A stretch of DNA of 64,000 nt from Halomonas beimenensis (GCF_002549795.1 NZ_CP021435.1:3100001-3164000); one strand, 5' to 3'; positions 16,545 through 25,612 are shown, counted from the stretch's first letter. Made by a program: numbers and translations. Notes: a model not told the origin generated them from the sequence alone.

Positions 16545-17954
16545 TCAGGCGGTCTGCAGGACGCCCTCGCGGACCAGCTCGTCGGTGACCTTGTTCACCG
16601 CGCGTTCGGTACGGGCGATGATCTCGTCGACCTCGCCGCGGCTGGTGGTCGGCAGCGGCGCGAAGCCGAGGATGTCTCCCTGAGGCATGGCCCGGGCGAT
16701 CAGGTTCTCCTCTAGGGCGGCGGCGGCGATGCGCGGACCGACCTTGAGGCTCGGATCGAAGTGGGCACGGCGAGCCGGGTCGGCGGAGAACTCCAGCGCC
16801 GCCAGCATCCCCACGCCGCGGGCCTGGCCGACGATGGGATGATCGCCGAAGGTCGCCTGCATGCGCTTCTGGAGGTAGGCGCCGGTGTCGGCGGCGTTGG
16901 CGGTGAGCCCCTCGCGCTCGATGATCGCCAGGTTGGCCAGGCCGGCGGCTCAGCCCAGGGCATGACCGGAATAGGTCCAGCCGTGACCGATGGGGCCGTA
17001 CTCGCCGGTGCCCTGCTCCAGCACCTGCCAGACCCGGTCGCCGACGATGACGCCGGACAGCGGCTGATAGGCGCTGGTCAGGCCCTTGGCCACGGTGATC
17101 AGGTCCGGCTTGATGCCGTAGTGATGGCTGCCGAAGTCGCTGCCGATCCGCCCGAAGCCGCAGACCACCTCGTCGGCGATCAGCAGGACGTCGTACTTGG
17201 CGAGCACCGCCTGGATGGCCTCCCAGTAGCCCTCCGGCGGCGGCACGATGCCGCCGGTGCCGAGCACCGGCTCGCCGATGAAGGCCGCCACCGTGTCGGG
17301 GCCCTCGGCCAGGATCATCGCCTCGAGCTGCTCCGCGCAGTGCCGGGAGAACTCGCGCTCGGTCATGCCCTCCTGCTCCGCGGCGCGGTGATAGTAGTAC
17401 GGCGCCTCGGTGTGGCGGATGGTGTCGATGGGCAGGTCGAAGTGGTCGTGGAAGGCCTTGAGCCCGGTCAGCGAGCCCGAGGCGATCCCGGAACCGTGAT
17501 AGCCGCGCATCCGCGCGATCACCTTCTTCTTCTGCGGGCGACCCAGGACATTGTTGTAGTAGCGCACGATCTTGAGCTGGGTCTCGTTGGCGTCGCTGCC
17601 GGACATGCCGTAGTAGACCTTGGACATGCCGGGCCCGGCCAGCTCGAGGATCTTCTCGGACAGGGCGATCTGCGGCTCGTTGGAGTGGCCCACGTAGGTG
17701 TGGTAGTAGGCCATCTCGAGGGCCTGCTGGTAGATGGCCTCGGCCACCTCGGTGCGGCCGTAGCCGATGTTGACGCAGTACAGCCCGGCGAAGCCGTCGA
17801 TGAACTCGCGGCCGTCCTTGTCGATGATATGGATGCCCTTGCCGCCGGTGATGACCCGGCCCGGCGCGTCGCCGTGGGCGAAGTCGCGCAGGTGGGTGGA
17901 GGCGTGGAAGGTCACCTTGCGGTCGCGGTCGATCAGGTCCTTGTGGGTGGTCAT
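16545..17954 (-). pseudogene. doeD: doeD, class III aminotransferase with an in-frame TGA
   Basis: The frame encodes a 469-codon class III PLP aminotransferase, expected to move an amino group from L-2,4-diaminobutyrate to give aspartate semialdehyde in ectoine breakdown. The cofactor Lys is at codon 290 (TVAKGLTSAYQP). Codon 335 is TGA (16950-16952) inside GHALG*AAGLANLA, where related enzymes usually have Cys or Ala. The same frame continues cleanly for 134 more codons (AAGLANLAIIEREGL to GVLQTA). One base change (for example TGC to TGA) explains it. The truncated product would lack the C-terminal small domain. A sequencing error is the main alternative. Confidence 0.85.
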
Positions 17955-18430
17955 GCGTCTCTCCAGTCAAGGCTCCCCGGCTCCGCCGGGGAGGATGTTC
18001 GTCATTCTCGGATTGTCTTAGGTCTGGTGATGCTTGTCGCTACTAGGCTACTGCAGAAGGGGCTCTTCGGCGGCAGGCCTCCGTGAGGGCGCTGTAAACC
18101 CATCCCTGGGCGCTACTTTTGCCCTGCGGCGCTATCGCTTCCTGCGCCGCTTGCAGGGCCTGGGTTGGCCATCCATGGCCAACCCGCTCGGCGGGAAGAA
18201 CATTCACTGGACGTTCTTCTCCATCCGCCTCGCCCCTGGGCAAAAGACCCTCACTGCGACCTGCCGCCGACGCCCCGTCGAGCTCGGATGGCCGATTACC
18301 TGATGCCTCGGATCCAGAGAGCTCTGCGAGCGAAGGCCTGACCAGGCGGGCCCGACGGAGAACAGCGGAGTTTACTGGCCGTAAATGAGCATGTTCGATG
18401 TCGGGCCCAACGCCGTCAGGCCGAGCGCAG
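17955..18430. other. Non-coding gap between doeC and doeD with hairpins
   Basis: These 476 bases lie between two genes read in the same direction. Short open frames here show no recognisable protein. The gap holds a 9-bp stem, CTCCCCGGC (17973-17981) / GCCGGGGAG (17985-17993), just before the doeD ribosome site. It also has an 11-bp stem with a tight loop, GGGTTGGCCAT (18162-18172) / ATGGCCAACCC (18175-18185), and the nested repeat annotated at 18335-18422. It looks like a dispersed extragenic element rather than a gene. Confidence 0.6.
18335..18422. repeat. Nested inverted-repeat element after doeC
   Basis: Three nested pairs share one centre: GGCCTGAC (18335-18342) with GTCAGGCC (18415-18422), GGGCCCGAC (18348-18356) with GTCGGGCCC (18400-18408), and TTTAC (18371-18375) with GTAAA (18381-18385). 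The whole can fold into one long hairpin directly downstream of the doeC stop. It may be a terminator or an extragenic palindromic repeat. Confidence 0.7.
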
Positions 18431-19912
18431 CTAGCTCCCCGAAACCGAGCCCAGGGCCCCCAGGCAGTAGTACTTCGTCTCCAGATACTCGTCGATGCCG
18501 GTCACGCCGCCCTCGCGGCCGAGGCCCGAGTGCTTGACCCCGCCGAAGGGCACCGGGGGACCGGTCATCTTCACGGAATTGACCGCGACCATGCCATATT
18601 CCAGGGCGCGCAGGAGTTTCCAGATGCGACGGATGTCATGGGTATAGACGTAGGCCGCCAGGCCGTACTCGGTGTCGTTGGCCATCTCGATGACCTGGTC
18701 ATCGTCGCTGTAGGCGGTGATGCCGGCCACCGGGGCGAAGCTCTCCTCGTGCCAGATCTTCATGTCGTGGGTCACGTTGGTGAGCAGGGTCGGCATGAAG
18801 AAGTTCTCGCCCGGCGCCTGGCGCTGGTCGCCGGCCACCAGGGTGGCGCCCTTGGAGACGGCGTCATCGACGATGGCCGCGGCCTTCTCCACCGCCTGGC
18901 GATGGATCAACGGCCCCAGGTCGACCTCGCTCTCCAGGCCGTTGCCCACGGTCAAGGCCGCCATGCGGTTGGCGAAGTGCTCGACGAAGGCGTCATGGAG
19001 CGACTCGTGGACCAGGATGCGGTCCGCGGCGAGGCAGTCCTGGCCGGCGGTCTGGAACTTGGCCGCCACGGCGGCGAACGCCGCTTCCTTGGGATCCATG
19101 TCCGGCCCGACGATGAAGGGCGCATTGCCGCCCAGCTCCAGCGAGACGCGCTTGACCGAGTTGGCACACTGTTCCAGCAACAGCCGGCCCACCCGGGTGG
19201 AGCCGGTGAAGGACAGCGCCTTGATGCGGTCCTCGTCGCAGAGGATCCGCGACACCTCGGCGGCTTCCCCCAGCACCACGTTGAAGACCCCGGCGGGGAT
19301 GCCGGCACGCTCGGCGAGCTCGGCCAGCGCCAGCGCCGAGAAGGGGGTCTCGTGGGCCGGCTTGACGATCACCGGGCAGCCGGCGGCCATGGCCGCGGCG
19401 GCCTTGCGAGTGATCATCGCCAGCGGGAAGTTCCAGGGCGTGATCAGGGCGGCGATGCCCACCGGCTCCTTGAGGGTGCCCAGCGCCGCGTTGGGGATGT
19501 GGCTGGGGATGGTGTCACCGAAGGTCCGCTTGCCCTCCTCGGCGAACCAGCGCACGAAGCTGGCGCCGTACTCCACCTCGCCGCGGGCGTCCGGCAGCGG
19601 CTTGCCCTGCTCCCGGGTCATGAGGATCGCCAGGTCCTCGCGGTGAGCCTGGAGCAGGTCGTACCAGGCCAGCAGGCGCTCGCAACGCTCGTCGGCGCGC
19701 AGCGCCCGCCAGTGCACGAAGGCCGCCTCGGCGGCGTCCACGGCCGCGGTGATCTGGGCCGGCTCGAGCAGCGGAATATGCCCCAGCACCTCGCCGGTGG
19801 CGGGATCGACGACGGCCTCCTCGCGGCCCTGGTCGGCATGGGTCCACTTGCCGTCGACATAGGCGTACTGCCGGAACAGACGCGGATCGCTGAGCATGTT
19901 GGACAGCGTCAT
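18431..19912 (-). CDS. doeC: DoeC, NAD(P)-dependent (aspartate/succinate) semialdehyde dehydrogenase
   Basis: A 493-residue aldehyde dehydrogenase. The catalytic Cys is at 293 (TAGQDCLAADR), the general base Glu is in VSLELGGNAP, the cofactor loop is FTGSTRVG, and the N-terminal signature is ITPWNFPLAMI. In Halomonas elongata the same gene beside doeX oxidises aspartate semialdehyde to aspartate, the last step of ectoine degradation. By fold alone it would be called succinate-semialdehyde dehydrogenase. The start at 19912 follows GGGGAGG. Its leader folds as described at 19922-19996. Confidence 0.87.
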   Translation of the reverse strand: MTLSNMLSDPRLFRQYAYVDGKWTHADQGREEAVVDPATGEVLGHIPLLEPAQITAAVDAAEAAFVHWRALRADERCERLLAWYDLLQAHREDLAILMTREQGKPLPDARGEVEYGASFVRWFAEEGKRTFGDTIPSHIPNAALGTLKEPVGIAALITPWNFPLAMITRKAAAAMAAGCPVIVKPAHETPFSALALAELAERAGIPAGVFNVVLGEAAEVSRILCDEDRIKALSFTGSTRVGRLLLEQCANSVKRVSLELGGNAPFIVGPDMDPKEAAFAAVAAKFQTAGQDCLAADRILVHESLHDAFVEHFANRMAALTVGNGLESEVDLGPLIHRQAVEKAAAIVDDAVSKGATLVAGDQRQAPGENFFMPTLLTNVTHDMKIWHEESFAPVAGITAYSDDDQVIEMANDTEYGLAAYVYTHDIRRIWKLLRALEYGMVAVNSVKMTGPPVPFGGVKHSGLGREGGVTGIDEYLETKYYCLGALGSVSGS

Positions 19913-19921
19913 GGTCACCTC

Positions 19922-19996
19922 CCCTGACACGCCGGCGCGGGAAGGCGCCGGCGGTGAAATGGCATCCGCGGCGGGCGCCGCGTGATGGTGTCAGGG
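19922..19996 (-). promoter_or_regulatory. Three-way-junction-shaped leader in front of doeC
   Basis: Read on the minus strand, the RNA can form an outer stem P1 (CCCTGACAC, 19996-19988, with GTGTCAGGG, 19930-19922). Inside it are P3 (CGCGGC, 19982-19977, with GCCGCG, 19972-19967) and P2 (CGCCGGCGC, 19953-19945, with GCGCCGGCG, 19938-19930). All arms are perfectly complementary. The 3' arm of P1 runs into the doeC ribosome-binding site (GGAGG at 19922-19918). This is the shape of a translation-controlling RNA, but no known riboswitch family is recognised, and high GC content makes chance stems easier. Confidence 0.5.
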
Positions 19997-20031
19997 TAAG
20001 GCAGGCGGGCGGACGGGAGTTTCCGAAGTCG

Positions 20032-20067
20032 GGCGCCGGGGCACGGAAGATTTTTCGTTCCGGCGCC
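20032..20067. terminator. Hairpin after the decarboxylase gene
   Basis: GGCGCCGG (20032-20039) and CCGGCGCC (20060-20067) are perfectly complementary, with a 20-base loop. It lies 28 bases past the decarboxylase stop. It could end or attenuate the four-gene transcript before doeC; no T-run follows on the minus strand. Confidence 0.4.
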
Positions 20068-20095
20068 GTGGGGTTGCGATTTTTTTGTCGCCTCC

Positions 20096-22873
20096 TCAGT
20101 AGACGGGCGGGTCGGCCAGGGCCCCCTCGGTGAACACCAGCAGGCCCAGCTCCGGGCGATAGCCATGGATCTCCTTGACGTCCAGGGCCTGGAGGAAGTG
20201 CAGGATCGCCTCGCTGACCACCTGCCCCGGCACCAGCACCGGGAAGCCCGGCGGATAGGGAATCACGAAGCTGGCCGCCACCACGTCGCGTCCCTCCCGC
20301 ATCTGGGCCTGGAGCTCCCCGTTGTCGAAGCTCAGGTACTCGGTGTTCTCCTCGTCGTAGCTCAGGAAGTAGGCGCTGCGGATGTCGCCTTCCGCCGTCT
20401 CGGCACCGCGTCGGAAGGCGTCGTGGAAGCGGCTGAAGTCCGGCAGCGGCGGCAGCTCCCGGGTCAGGGAGTGGACCCGGCGCTCGATGATCTTGCGCTC
20501 GGGGCGGCTGCTCTCCTCCCAGCGGTAATCGAACTCCTTGGCGATCTTCATCAGCACGTCGAGCAGGTAGGCGATGGCGCCCCGGGAGGTGCCGATATTG
20601 GTCATGAACAGCACGGTGTTGCGTGAGGTCTTGTTGATCTGGATGCCGTACTTGTTCATCAGGTATTCGTTCTTGAAGGCATCGCCGTCCACCCCGGTGT
20701 TCCCGATGGCGATGGTCACCCGGGTGGGGTCGACCACGAACTCGTCCCGGGCCCAGGCCTCCTCCATCTGGTTCCAGCCGGTTACCGGGTCGTAGTAGGA
20801 CTCGACCCCGGACTCCCGGTAGGCGGCGGGTACCATGTCGCTGTTCTTGAGCACCCGGAAGTACTTCTGCAGCAGCGGATGGCTGTAGAGCTGCTCGCGC
20901 AGCGACATCGCCGCCTCGACCTGGGCATGCACCAGCTCGAAGCCTTCCATCTCGGCCTGCATGCGGCCCACGTCCAGCGACGCCAGGATCTGGTAGTTGG
21001 GCGAGGTGGAGGTGTGGGTCATGTAGGCTTCGTGGAAGGGCGCCTCCGCGCGCTGCCGGAAGTCCTGGTCGTAGACGTGGATCATCGAGCCCTGGCGCAG
21101 GGAGGTCAGGGTCTTGTGGGTGGAGTGGGTGGCATAGACCCGGATCCGCACCCGGTCCGGATCCGGCATCAGCGGCCGCTCGAGCCAGGTGGCGTCGTCG
21201 TCCGGGTCCAGGGCGTCGAACTCGGCCTTCCAGGCCTCGTACTCGCGGCGGTACTCCTCGCTGCGGTAGCGGTCGCGCAGGGTGCGCGCCGCGTGCATGG
21301 CCGTGCGCGGACGATAGGTGGGGTTGAAGGAGGCGAAGGCGAACCAGGCCTCGTCCCACAGGAACACCAGGTCGGGCTTGATCGCCAGGCACTCCTCCAT
21401 GACCCGGCGCACGTTGTAGACCACGCCGTCGAAGGTGCAGTTGGTGAGCAGCAGCATCTTCACCTTGTCGAGGGTGCCGGCCCGCTTGTGGTCGAGCAGG
21501 GTCTTCTTGATCTCGTGGAGCGGCACCGCCCCGTACATGGAATAGTCGTTGAGCGGATAGGAATCCAGGTAACTGACATGGGCCCCGGCCAGCACCATGC
21601 CGTAGTGGTGCGACTTGTGACAGTCGCGGTCGACGAGCACGATGTCGCGGGGCTTGATCAGCGCCTGGACCACGATCTTGTTGGCCGTGGAGGTGCCGTT
21701 GGTGACGAAGAAGCTCTGCCGGGCGCCGAAGGCCCGGGCGGCGTACTCCTGGGCCTTCTTGATCGGCCCGTAGGGTTGCAGCAGGGAATCCAGCCCCCCC
21801 GATGTCGCCGAGGTTTCGGCCAGGAAGATGTTGATGCCGTAGAAGTCGATCATGTGGCCCGCCCAGTGGGAACGGGTGATCGACTTGCCCCGGGAGATGG
21901 GCATGGCATGGAAGACCCCGGTGGGCTTCTTGCTGTACTCGCGCAGGGCATCGAAGAAGGGCGTGCGGAAGCGGTCGTCGATGGCGCGCAGGATGGTGTG
22001 GTGCTGCTCGATGTAGTCCGTCTCGCGATAGAAGATCCGCTTGAAGTGGCGGAGGTCGCGGCTGGCGGTGCTCTCCACGTCGGCGCTGGTGACCAGGAAC
22101 TGGTCCACCTCGGGACGCAGCTCGTGGATCATCGAGCTCAGCAGGATGCTGCGGTCGGCCTCCGACTGCTCCTCCAGGGACTGCTCGGAGAGGCCCTCCA
22201 GGTAGCGGCGCAGGGCGCTGAGGTTGTACTTGGACTTGAAGGGGAAGTCGAAGCGGATCAGGCAGGCCTGGATGTTGGGATTGACCAGCATCGCGATCAG
22301 GGCATCCTCGAAGCTCCTGACCGTGACCACGTCGTAGACGAACCTGTCCTCGGGACGACGCAGGTTGTGGAAGGCCTCCCGGACCACCTCCTCTTCCTGG
22401 GCAGAGCAGTTGTCGACGATCAGCAGCTCGAAGTAGGGCTGGGCCGCGCTGTTGGAGGCCGGATGGCCACGCCGCAGCTGGTTGAGGGCATCCAGGGTCT
22501 CCAGGCTCTCGTCATCGGCATCGGTCTCGCTCAGGTCGACGTGCCGGCGCCGGTAGGATTCGCTGATCAACGCCCGCACCAGGCGCCTGACCACCTTGTC
22601 GAGGGCATCGTACTCCCCGCGCTGGAACAGCGACCAGATATGGCGGAAGTCCTCCTTGGACGGGAAGGCGTGATAGTCCTCGATGATCTCGAGCCGGGTG
22701 AGCTTGACGTCGATGGCCTTGACCAGTTGCCGCATCCGGCTCTCGTCCTTGAGCCGCACCAGCTGGCCGAGATCCCGCGTCAGGGCGTTCCAGGTGTCGG
22801 CGCGCAGCTGGGAGATCTTGTGGTAGAACCCCAGCGCCGTATAGGGCGTTTCGGTATGACTCGTCTCTTGCAT
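20096..22873 (-). CDS. Long Orn/Lys/Arg-type PLP decarboxylase (925 aa)
   Basis: A fold-type I PLP decarboxylase related to the bacterial inducible lysine, ornithine and arginine decarboxylases, with the cofactor Lys at 587 (YATHSTHKTLTSLRQGS). The catalytic core covers roughly residues 330-920. The N-terminal region is much longer than usual: about 130 helical, charged residues (QLVKAIDVKLTRLEIIEDYHAFP) precede a receiver-like wing domain (ELLIVDNCSAQEEEVV). Typical family members are 710-755 residues. The expected reaction is amino acid to amine plus CO2. Given the position in an ectoine locus, diaminobutyrate is one candidate substrate, but nothing in the sequence settles it. It is last of four genes with 34-49-base gaps. 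Confidence 0.85.
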   Translation of the reverse strand: MQETSHTETPYTALGFYHKISQLRADTWNALTRDLGQLVRLKDESRMRQLVKAIDVKLTRLEIIEDYHAFPSKEDFRHIWSLFQRGEYDALDKVVRRLVRALISESYRRRHVDLSETDADDESLETLDALNQLRRGHPASNSAAQPYFELLIVDNCSAQEEEVVREAFHNLRRPEDRFVYDVVTVRSFEDALIAMLVNPNIQACLIRFDFPFKSKYNLSALRRYLEGLSEQSLEEQSEADRSILLSSMIHELRPEVDQFLVTSADVESTASRDLRHFKRIFYRETDYIEQHHTILRAIDDRFRTPFFDALREYSKKPTGVFHAMPISRGKSITRSHWAGHMIDFYGINIFLAETSATSGGLDSLLQPYGPIKKAQEYAARAFGARQSFFVTNGTSTANKIVVQALIKPRDIVLVDRDCHKSHHYGMVLAGAHVSYLDSYPLNDYSMYGAVPLHEIKKTLLDHKRAGTLDKVKMLLLTNCTFDGVVYNVRRVMEECLAIKPDLVFLWDEAWFAFASFNPTYRPRTAMHAARTLRDRYRSEEYRREYEAWKAEFDALDPDDDATWLERPLMPDPDRVRIRVYATHSTHKTLTSLRQGSMIHVYDQDFRQRAEAPFHEAYMTHTSTSPNYQILASLDVGRMQAEMEGFELVHAQVEAAMSLREQLYSHPLLQKYFRVLKNSDMVPAAYRESGVESYYDPVTGWNQMEEAWARDEFVVDPTRVTIAIGNTGVDGDAFKNEYLMNKYGIQINKTSRNTVLFMTNIGTSRGAIAYLLDVLMKIAKEFDYRWEESSRPERKIIERRVHSLTRELPPLPDFSRFHDAFRRGAETAEGDIRSAYFLSYDEENTEYLSFDNGELQAQMREGRDVVAASFVIPYPPGFPVLVPGQVVSEAILHFLQALDVKEIHGYRPELGLLVFTEGALADPPVY

Positions 22874-22907
22874 GGCGACACCCTTCTTGGTGATGGTTCA
22901 GCGTCCC

Positions 22908-23906
22908 TCACCCCGTATAGAGTCCCCGCGCACCGTAGCGCACGGTGATACGCTCCTCGGGGAAGTCCTCGAAGGAGAGGTCGAGGTCGAGCCCCGGCCA
23001 GTGGAACATCGCCCGTCCCTGGTCGGGCCGGTAGACCGCGGTGTAGACCGTGCCCAGGCCGCGGCCGTAGTCGTGGCGGAACAGCGGCGGGGACGAGAAG
23101 GCGGCGACGAAGCGCGCCTCGCTGGTCGCCTCGTCGTCCACCAGGATCGACAGCTGGCGCTCGCGGATCAGCGTCTCCGACGCCAGGGCATGGGCGTACC
23201 ATTCGATCTTCTTCTGGTGGTTGGTGGCCACCGGCACCCGGCGGATGCTGGCCGGGCGGTCGGGGGCGATCATCGCCGTGACGTAGCGGCCGGCGCGGTC
23301 GGCCACGGTGATGTTGTAGGCCATGTGGGTCGGCACCCGGGCCAGTACCCGAGCCGCCTGGGGAACGTCGTCGCAGGTCTCCAGGACATAGCGCAGGATG
23401 ATCGGCGCCCCGAAGCCGTCGCCGACCGCCTTGCGGCCGCCGAAGGCCAGCGAGACGGCCAGGCCGTTCTCGTTCATGCCGTCGAGCACGCCCCACAGGC
23501 AGTCGGACATGGCGATGACCCGGCGCCCGTTCCAGCGGCTGTAGAGGATGGTCCCCTCGCACAGCTCGGGGGGATAGTCGTAGTTTCGCGCCAGCACCGT
23601 CGCCCCCGGCCGGGTCAACACCGCCTGGGAACACCCCGTGATGTAGGCCGGCGGTCGGTAGAGGCTGAGCAGGCGAGCGCTGAGATCTCCGCCGCCGGCC
23701 AGATCGCACAGGGTCCGGTAGGTGTCCACCAGCTCGGGCATGTGGCGACGCAGCGCGTTGAAGCAGGCCAGGTAGCCCGGACGCTCGCGCTCGCCCTCGC
23801 TCAGGTACCACTGCTCGTAGGCCGGCCAGTGGAAGTCGAACAGCGACTTCCACCTGGCGCCCGGCGCCTCCTCGCGCACGGTCCGGAATTCCAGCGTCTT
23901 GGTCAT
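22908..23906 (-). CDS. C45-family Ntn hydrolase (acyltransferase / amidohydrolase)
   Basis: A 332-residue member of the isopenicillin-N acyltransferase / carcinine hydrolase family. The autocleavage site is visible as Gly91-Cys92 in YITGCSQAVL; Cys92 would become the N-terminal nucleophile. The following LARNYDYPPE and the FGGRKAVGDGFG substrate loop match the family. Members hydrolyse or transfer N-acyl groups on small amides, including beta-alanyl-amines. It lies between the ATP-grasp gene and the decarboxylase, which suggests it cleaves or forms amides of an amine. The start at 23906 was chosen for its nearby GGCGAG; an in-frame upstream start lacks a site. Confidence 0.8.
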   Translation of the reverse strand: MTKTLEFRTVREEAPGARWKSLFDFHWPAYEQWYLSEGERERPGYLACFNALRRHMPELVDTYRTLCDLAGGGDLSARLLSLYRPPAYITGCSQAVLTRPGATVLARNYDYPPELCEGTILYSRWNGRRVIAMSDCLWGVLDGMNENGLAVSLAFGGRKAVGDGFGAPIILRYVLETCDDVPQAARVLARVPTHMAYNITVADRAGRYVTAMIAPDRPASIRRVPVATNHQKKIEWYAHALASETLIRERQLSILVDDEATSEARFVAAFSSPPLFRHDYGRGLGTVYTAVYRPDQGRAMFHWPGLDLDLSFEDFPEERITVRYGARGLYTG

Positions 23907-23955
23907 CTCGCCGCCCGACGCCCGCCCCCTCGGGGCGGGGCGCCGCGCCTCCCCC

Positions 23956-25566
23956 TCACAGGATCTTGAAGTTGGCGCCGCCGACGGCATGACTCACGGC
24001 GACCTGCTCCACCACCGGATCCTGGAGGGGCTGGCCGGCGAACTGCCCCCGGATGCCGTCGATCCACGCCTTGGCCCGCTCGGTGAGCTGGAAGTCGTCG
24101 TCCATCAGCCGACCTCGGGTGATCAGGATGCCGAGATCGGCGCCCTCGTAGCGGAAGTCGCCCTCGCCGCTGATGCGCAGGAAGAAGGCCTCGCTCTCGT
24201 TCTCGGCGGCATGGGGGTGGGAGTCGTAATGGTCGTAGGCGACGCTGCCGTCCTCCGCCATGCGCCAGACCCCGGAGGCCGGGGCGGCGGTGAGCAGGTC
24301 GACGCTCTCCTCGGTGTGCTTGATGACCAGCTGGCTCCAGCTGTCGACGCTGTCGGGATGGGACCAGCGCTCGTTGATGTCGTCGATGTCGAGGTCGAAG
24401 TCGAGGTCGGAGAACTCCAGCAGGTGAAAGAGGAACAGCGGGATGTCGGAATGGGCGAAGGCCGCCACGTTGGTCAGCGAGCTGGCCCCGGTGACACGCG
24501 GGTTGAGCTCGCCGAGATAGACCTCGTGGCTGTCCATGTCGATCAGGAAGTCGAGCTCGAAGTAGCCGCGATAGCCCTCCTCGCGCAGCGCCTCGCCGAA
24601 CCGGAAGGTGTACTCCCGCGCCTTGTCGCGCACCTCCTGGCTGAAGGCGCCGGCGAACATCTCGTTGCCGCACCAGCCGCCCTTGTAGGGCGTCAGCGAC
24701 TTGAAGCCCACCAGCTCGGTCATCAGCGGCCCGACCACGGTGCCGCAGCGGGTGGCGCAGGCCTCGATGGCCGAGCCGCGGCAGTTGATGCGCTTCATGA
24801 TCTTGACCTCGGGCTCCGCCTCGATCTCCTCGGCGTGCTTGTAGTAGTCGTCCTCGCCGGCGATGAAGAAGGTGGTATGCCCCGAGTCGCCGTAGGCGGT
24901 CTGCACCACCAGATCGTCCCCCAGCTCCCGGCTCACCTCCCGCAGTTCCGCGTAGCTGCCCACCTTGGCCAGGACGTTGGGCACGCTGGGCACCCCGGCC
25001 TTGTTGCCGATGCGCACCGTCTCGATCTTGTTGTCCATGCGCGAGCGCAGTGCCGCCGGCGGGAAGGCGATCTTCAGCCCGAGCTGCTCGCAGATTTCCT
25101 CGGTGTGCTCGTCGAACATCAGGAAGGCGGCGGTGCCGGCGTTGTCCCCCTGGGCCCGGGACTGGATGAAGTCGATGACTTCCTTGTGCTCGAGGAGGTA
25201 GTTGTTGATGTCCTCGATGCTCTCGAAGTCCCGGGGAAACTTCTCGCGGGGCACGAAGACGTTGCGCTGGCGCCGGTCGAAGCAGTCGATGTAGTTGATG
25301 TGCCGGAAGCTGCCGACCCAGTCACCGATCCCCAGCAGGTTGAAGTTGGTGGCCGAGATGAAGTAGATCGGCTCCTTGTTGTTGAGGAAGTGGCGGCGAA
25401 CGTCGGCGATGCTGGTGAGCTTGTTGTTCATCGTGGTCGCTCCCTGAGGGTCGGCGGGGGTCCCGTCCTTCGCGGCGGCGGGGACGGCACGGTCGGACAC
25501 GGCGGAGCCGGCGGCCTTGGGCGAGGCGAACAGGCGACGCAGGGCATCGAGGATTCGAGCGAACAT
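23956..25566 (-). CDS. ATP-grasp superfamily ligase
   Basis: About 536 residues. The ATP-grasp core runs from the substrate domain (PIYFISATNFNLLGIGDWVGSF) through the nucleotide fold (VVQTAYGDSGHTTFFI, a glycine-rich loop) to the metal site (YFELDFLIDMDSHEVYLGELNPRVTGAS). Such enzymes join a carboxylate to an amine through an acyl-phosphate. It is often labelled biotin carboxylase, but no biotin domain is present. The start is uncertain: ATG 25566 adds a basic amphipathic segment (MFARILDALRRLFASP) and a low-complexity linker; ATG 25431 (MNNKLTSIAD) begins at the conserved part. It lies 46 bases after the amidase gene. Confidence 0.8.
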   Translation of the reverse strand: MFARILDALRRLFASPKAAGSAVSDRAVPAAAKDGTPADPQGATTMNNKLTSIADVRRHFLNNKEPIYFISATNFNLLGIGDWVGSFRHINYIDCFDRRQRNVFVPREKFPRDFESIEDINNYLLEHKEVIDFIQSRAQGDNAGTAAFLMFDEHTEEICEQLGLKIAFPPAALRSRMDNKIETVRIGNKAGVPSVPNVLAKVGSYAELREVSRELGDDLVVQTAYGDSGHTTFFIAGEDDYYKHAEEIEAEPEVKIMKRINCRGSAIEACATRCGTVVGPLMTELVGFKSLTPYKGGWCGNEMFAGAFSQEVRDKAREYTFRFGEALREEGYRGYFELDFLIDMDSHEVYLGELNPRVTGASSLTNVAAFAHSDIPLFLFHLLEFSDLDFDLDIDDINERWSHPDSVDSWSQLVIKHTEESVDLLTAAPASGVWRMAEDGSVAYDHYDSHPHAAENESEAFFLRISGEGDFRYEGADLGILITRGRLMDDDFQLTERAKAWIDGIRGQFAGQPLQDPVVEQVAVSHAVGGANFKIL

Positions 25567-25612
25567 GGGAGGTCCTCGTTCCATGGTTTGGTGGCCGCCT
25601 GTCCGTGGCGAT

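Noticed and set aside
16950-16952. Selenocysteine read-through at the doeD TGA
   Set aside because: No class III aminotransferase with selenocysteine is known to me. Neither a convincing SECIS-like hairpin nor selenium-handling genes are nearby. A nonsense mutation or sequencing error is simpler.
18034-18388. Short genes in the doeC-doeD gap
   Set aside because: The small open frames have no ribosome site and no recognisable domain, and they overlap strong palindromes; in high-GC DNA such frames are common.
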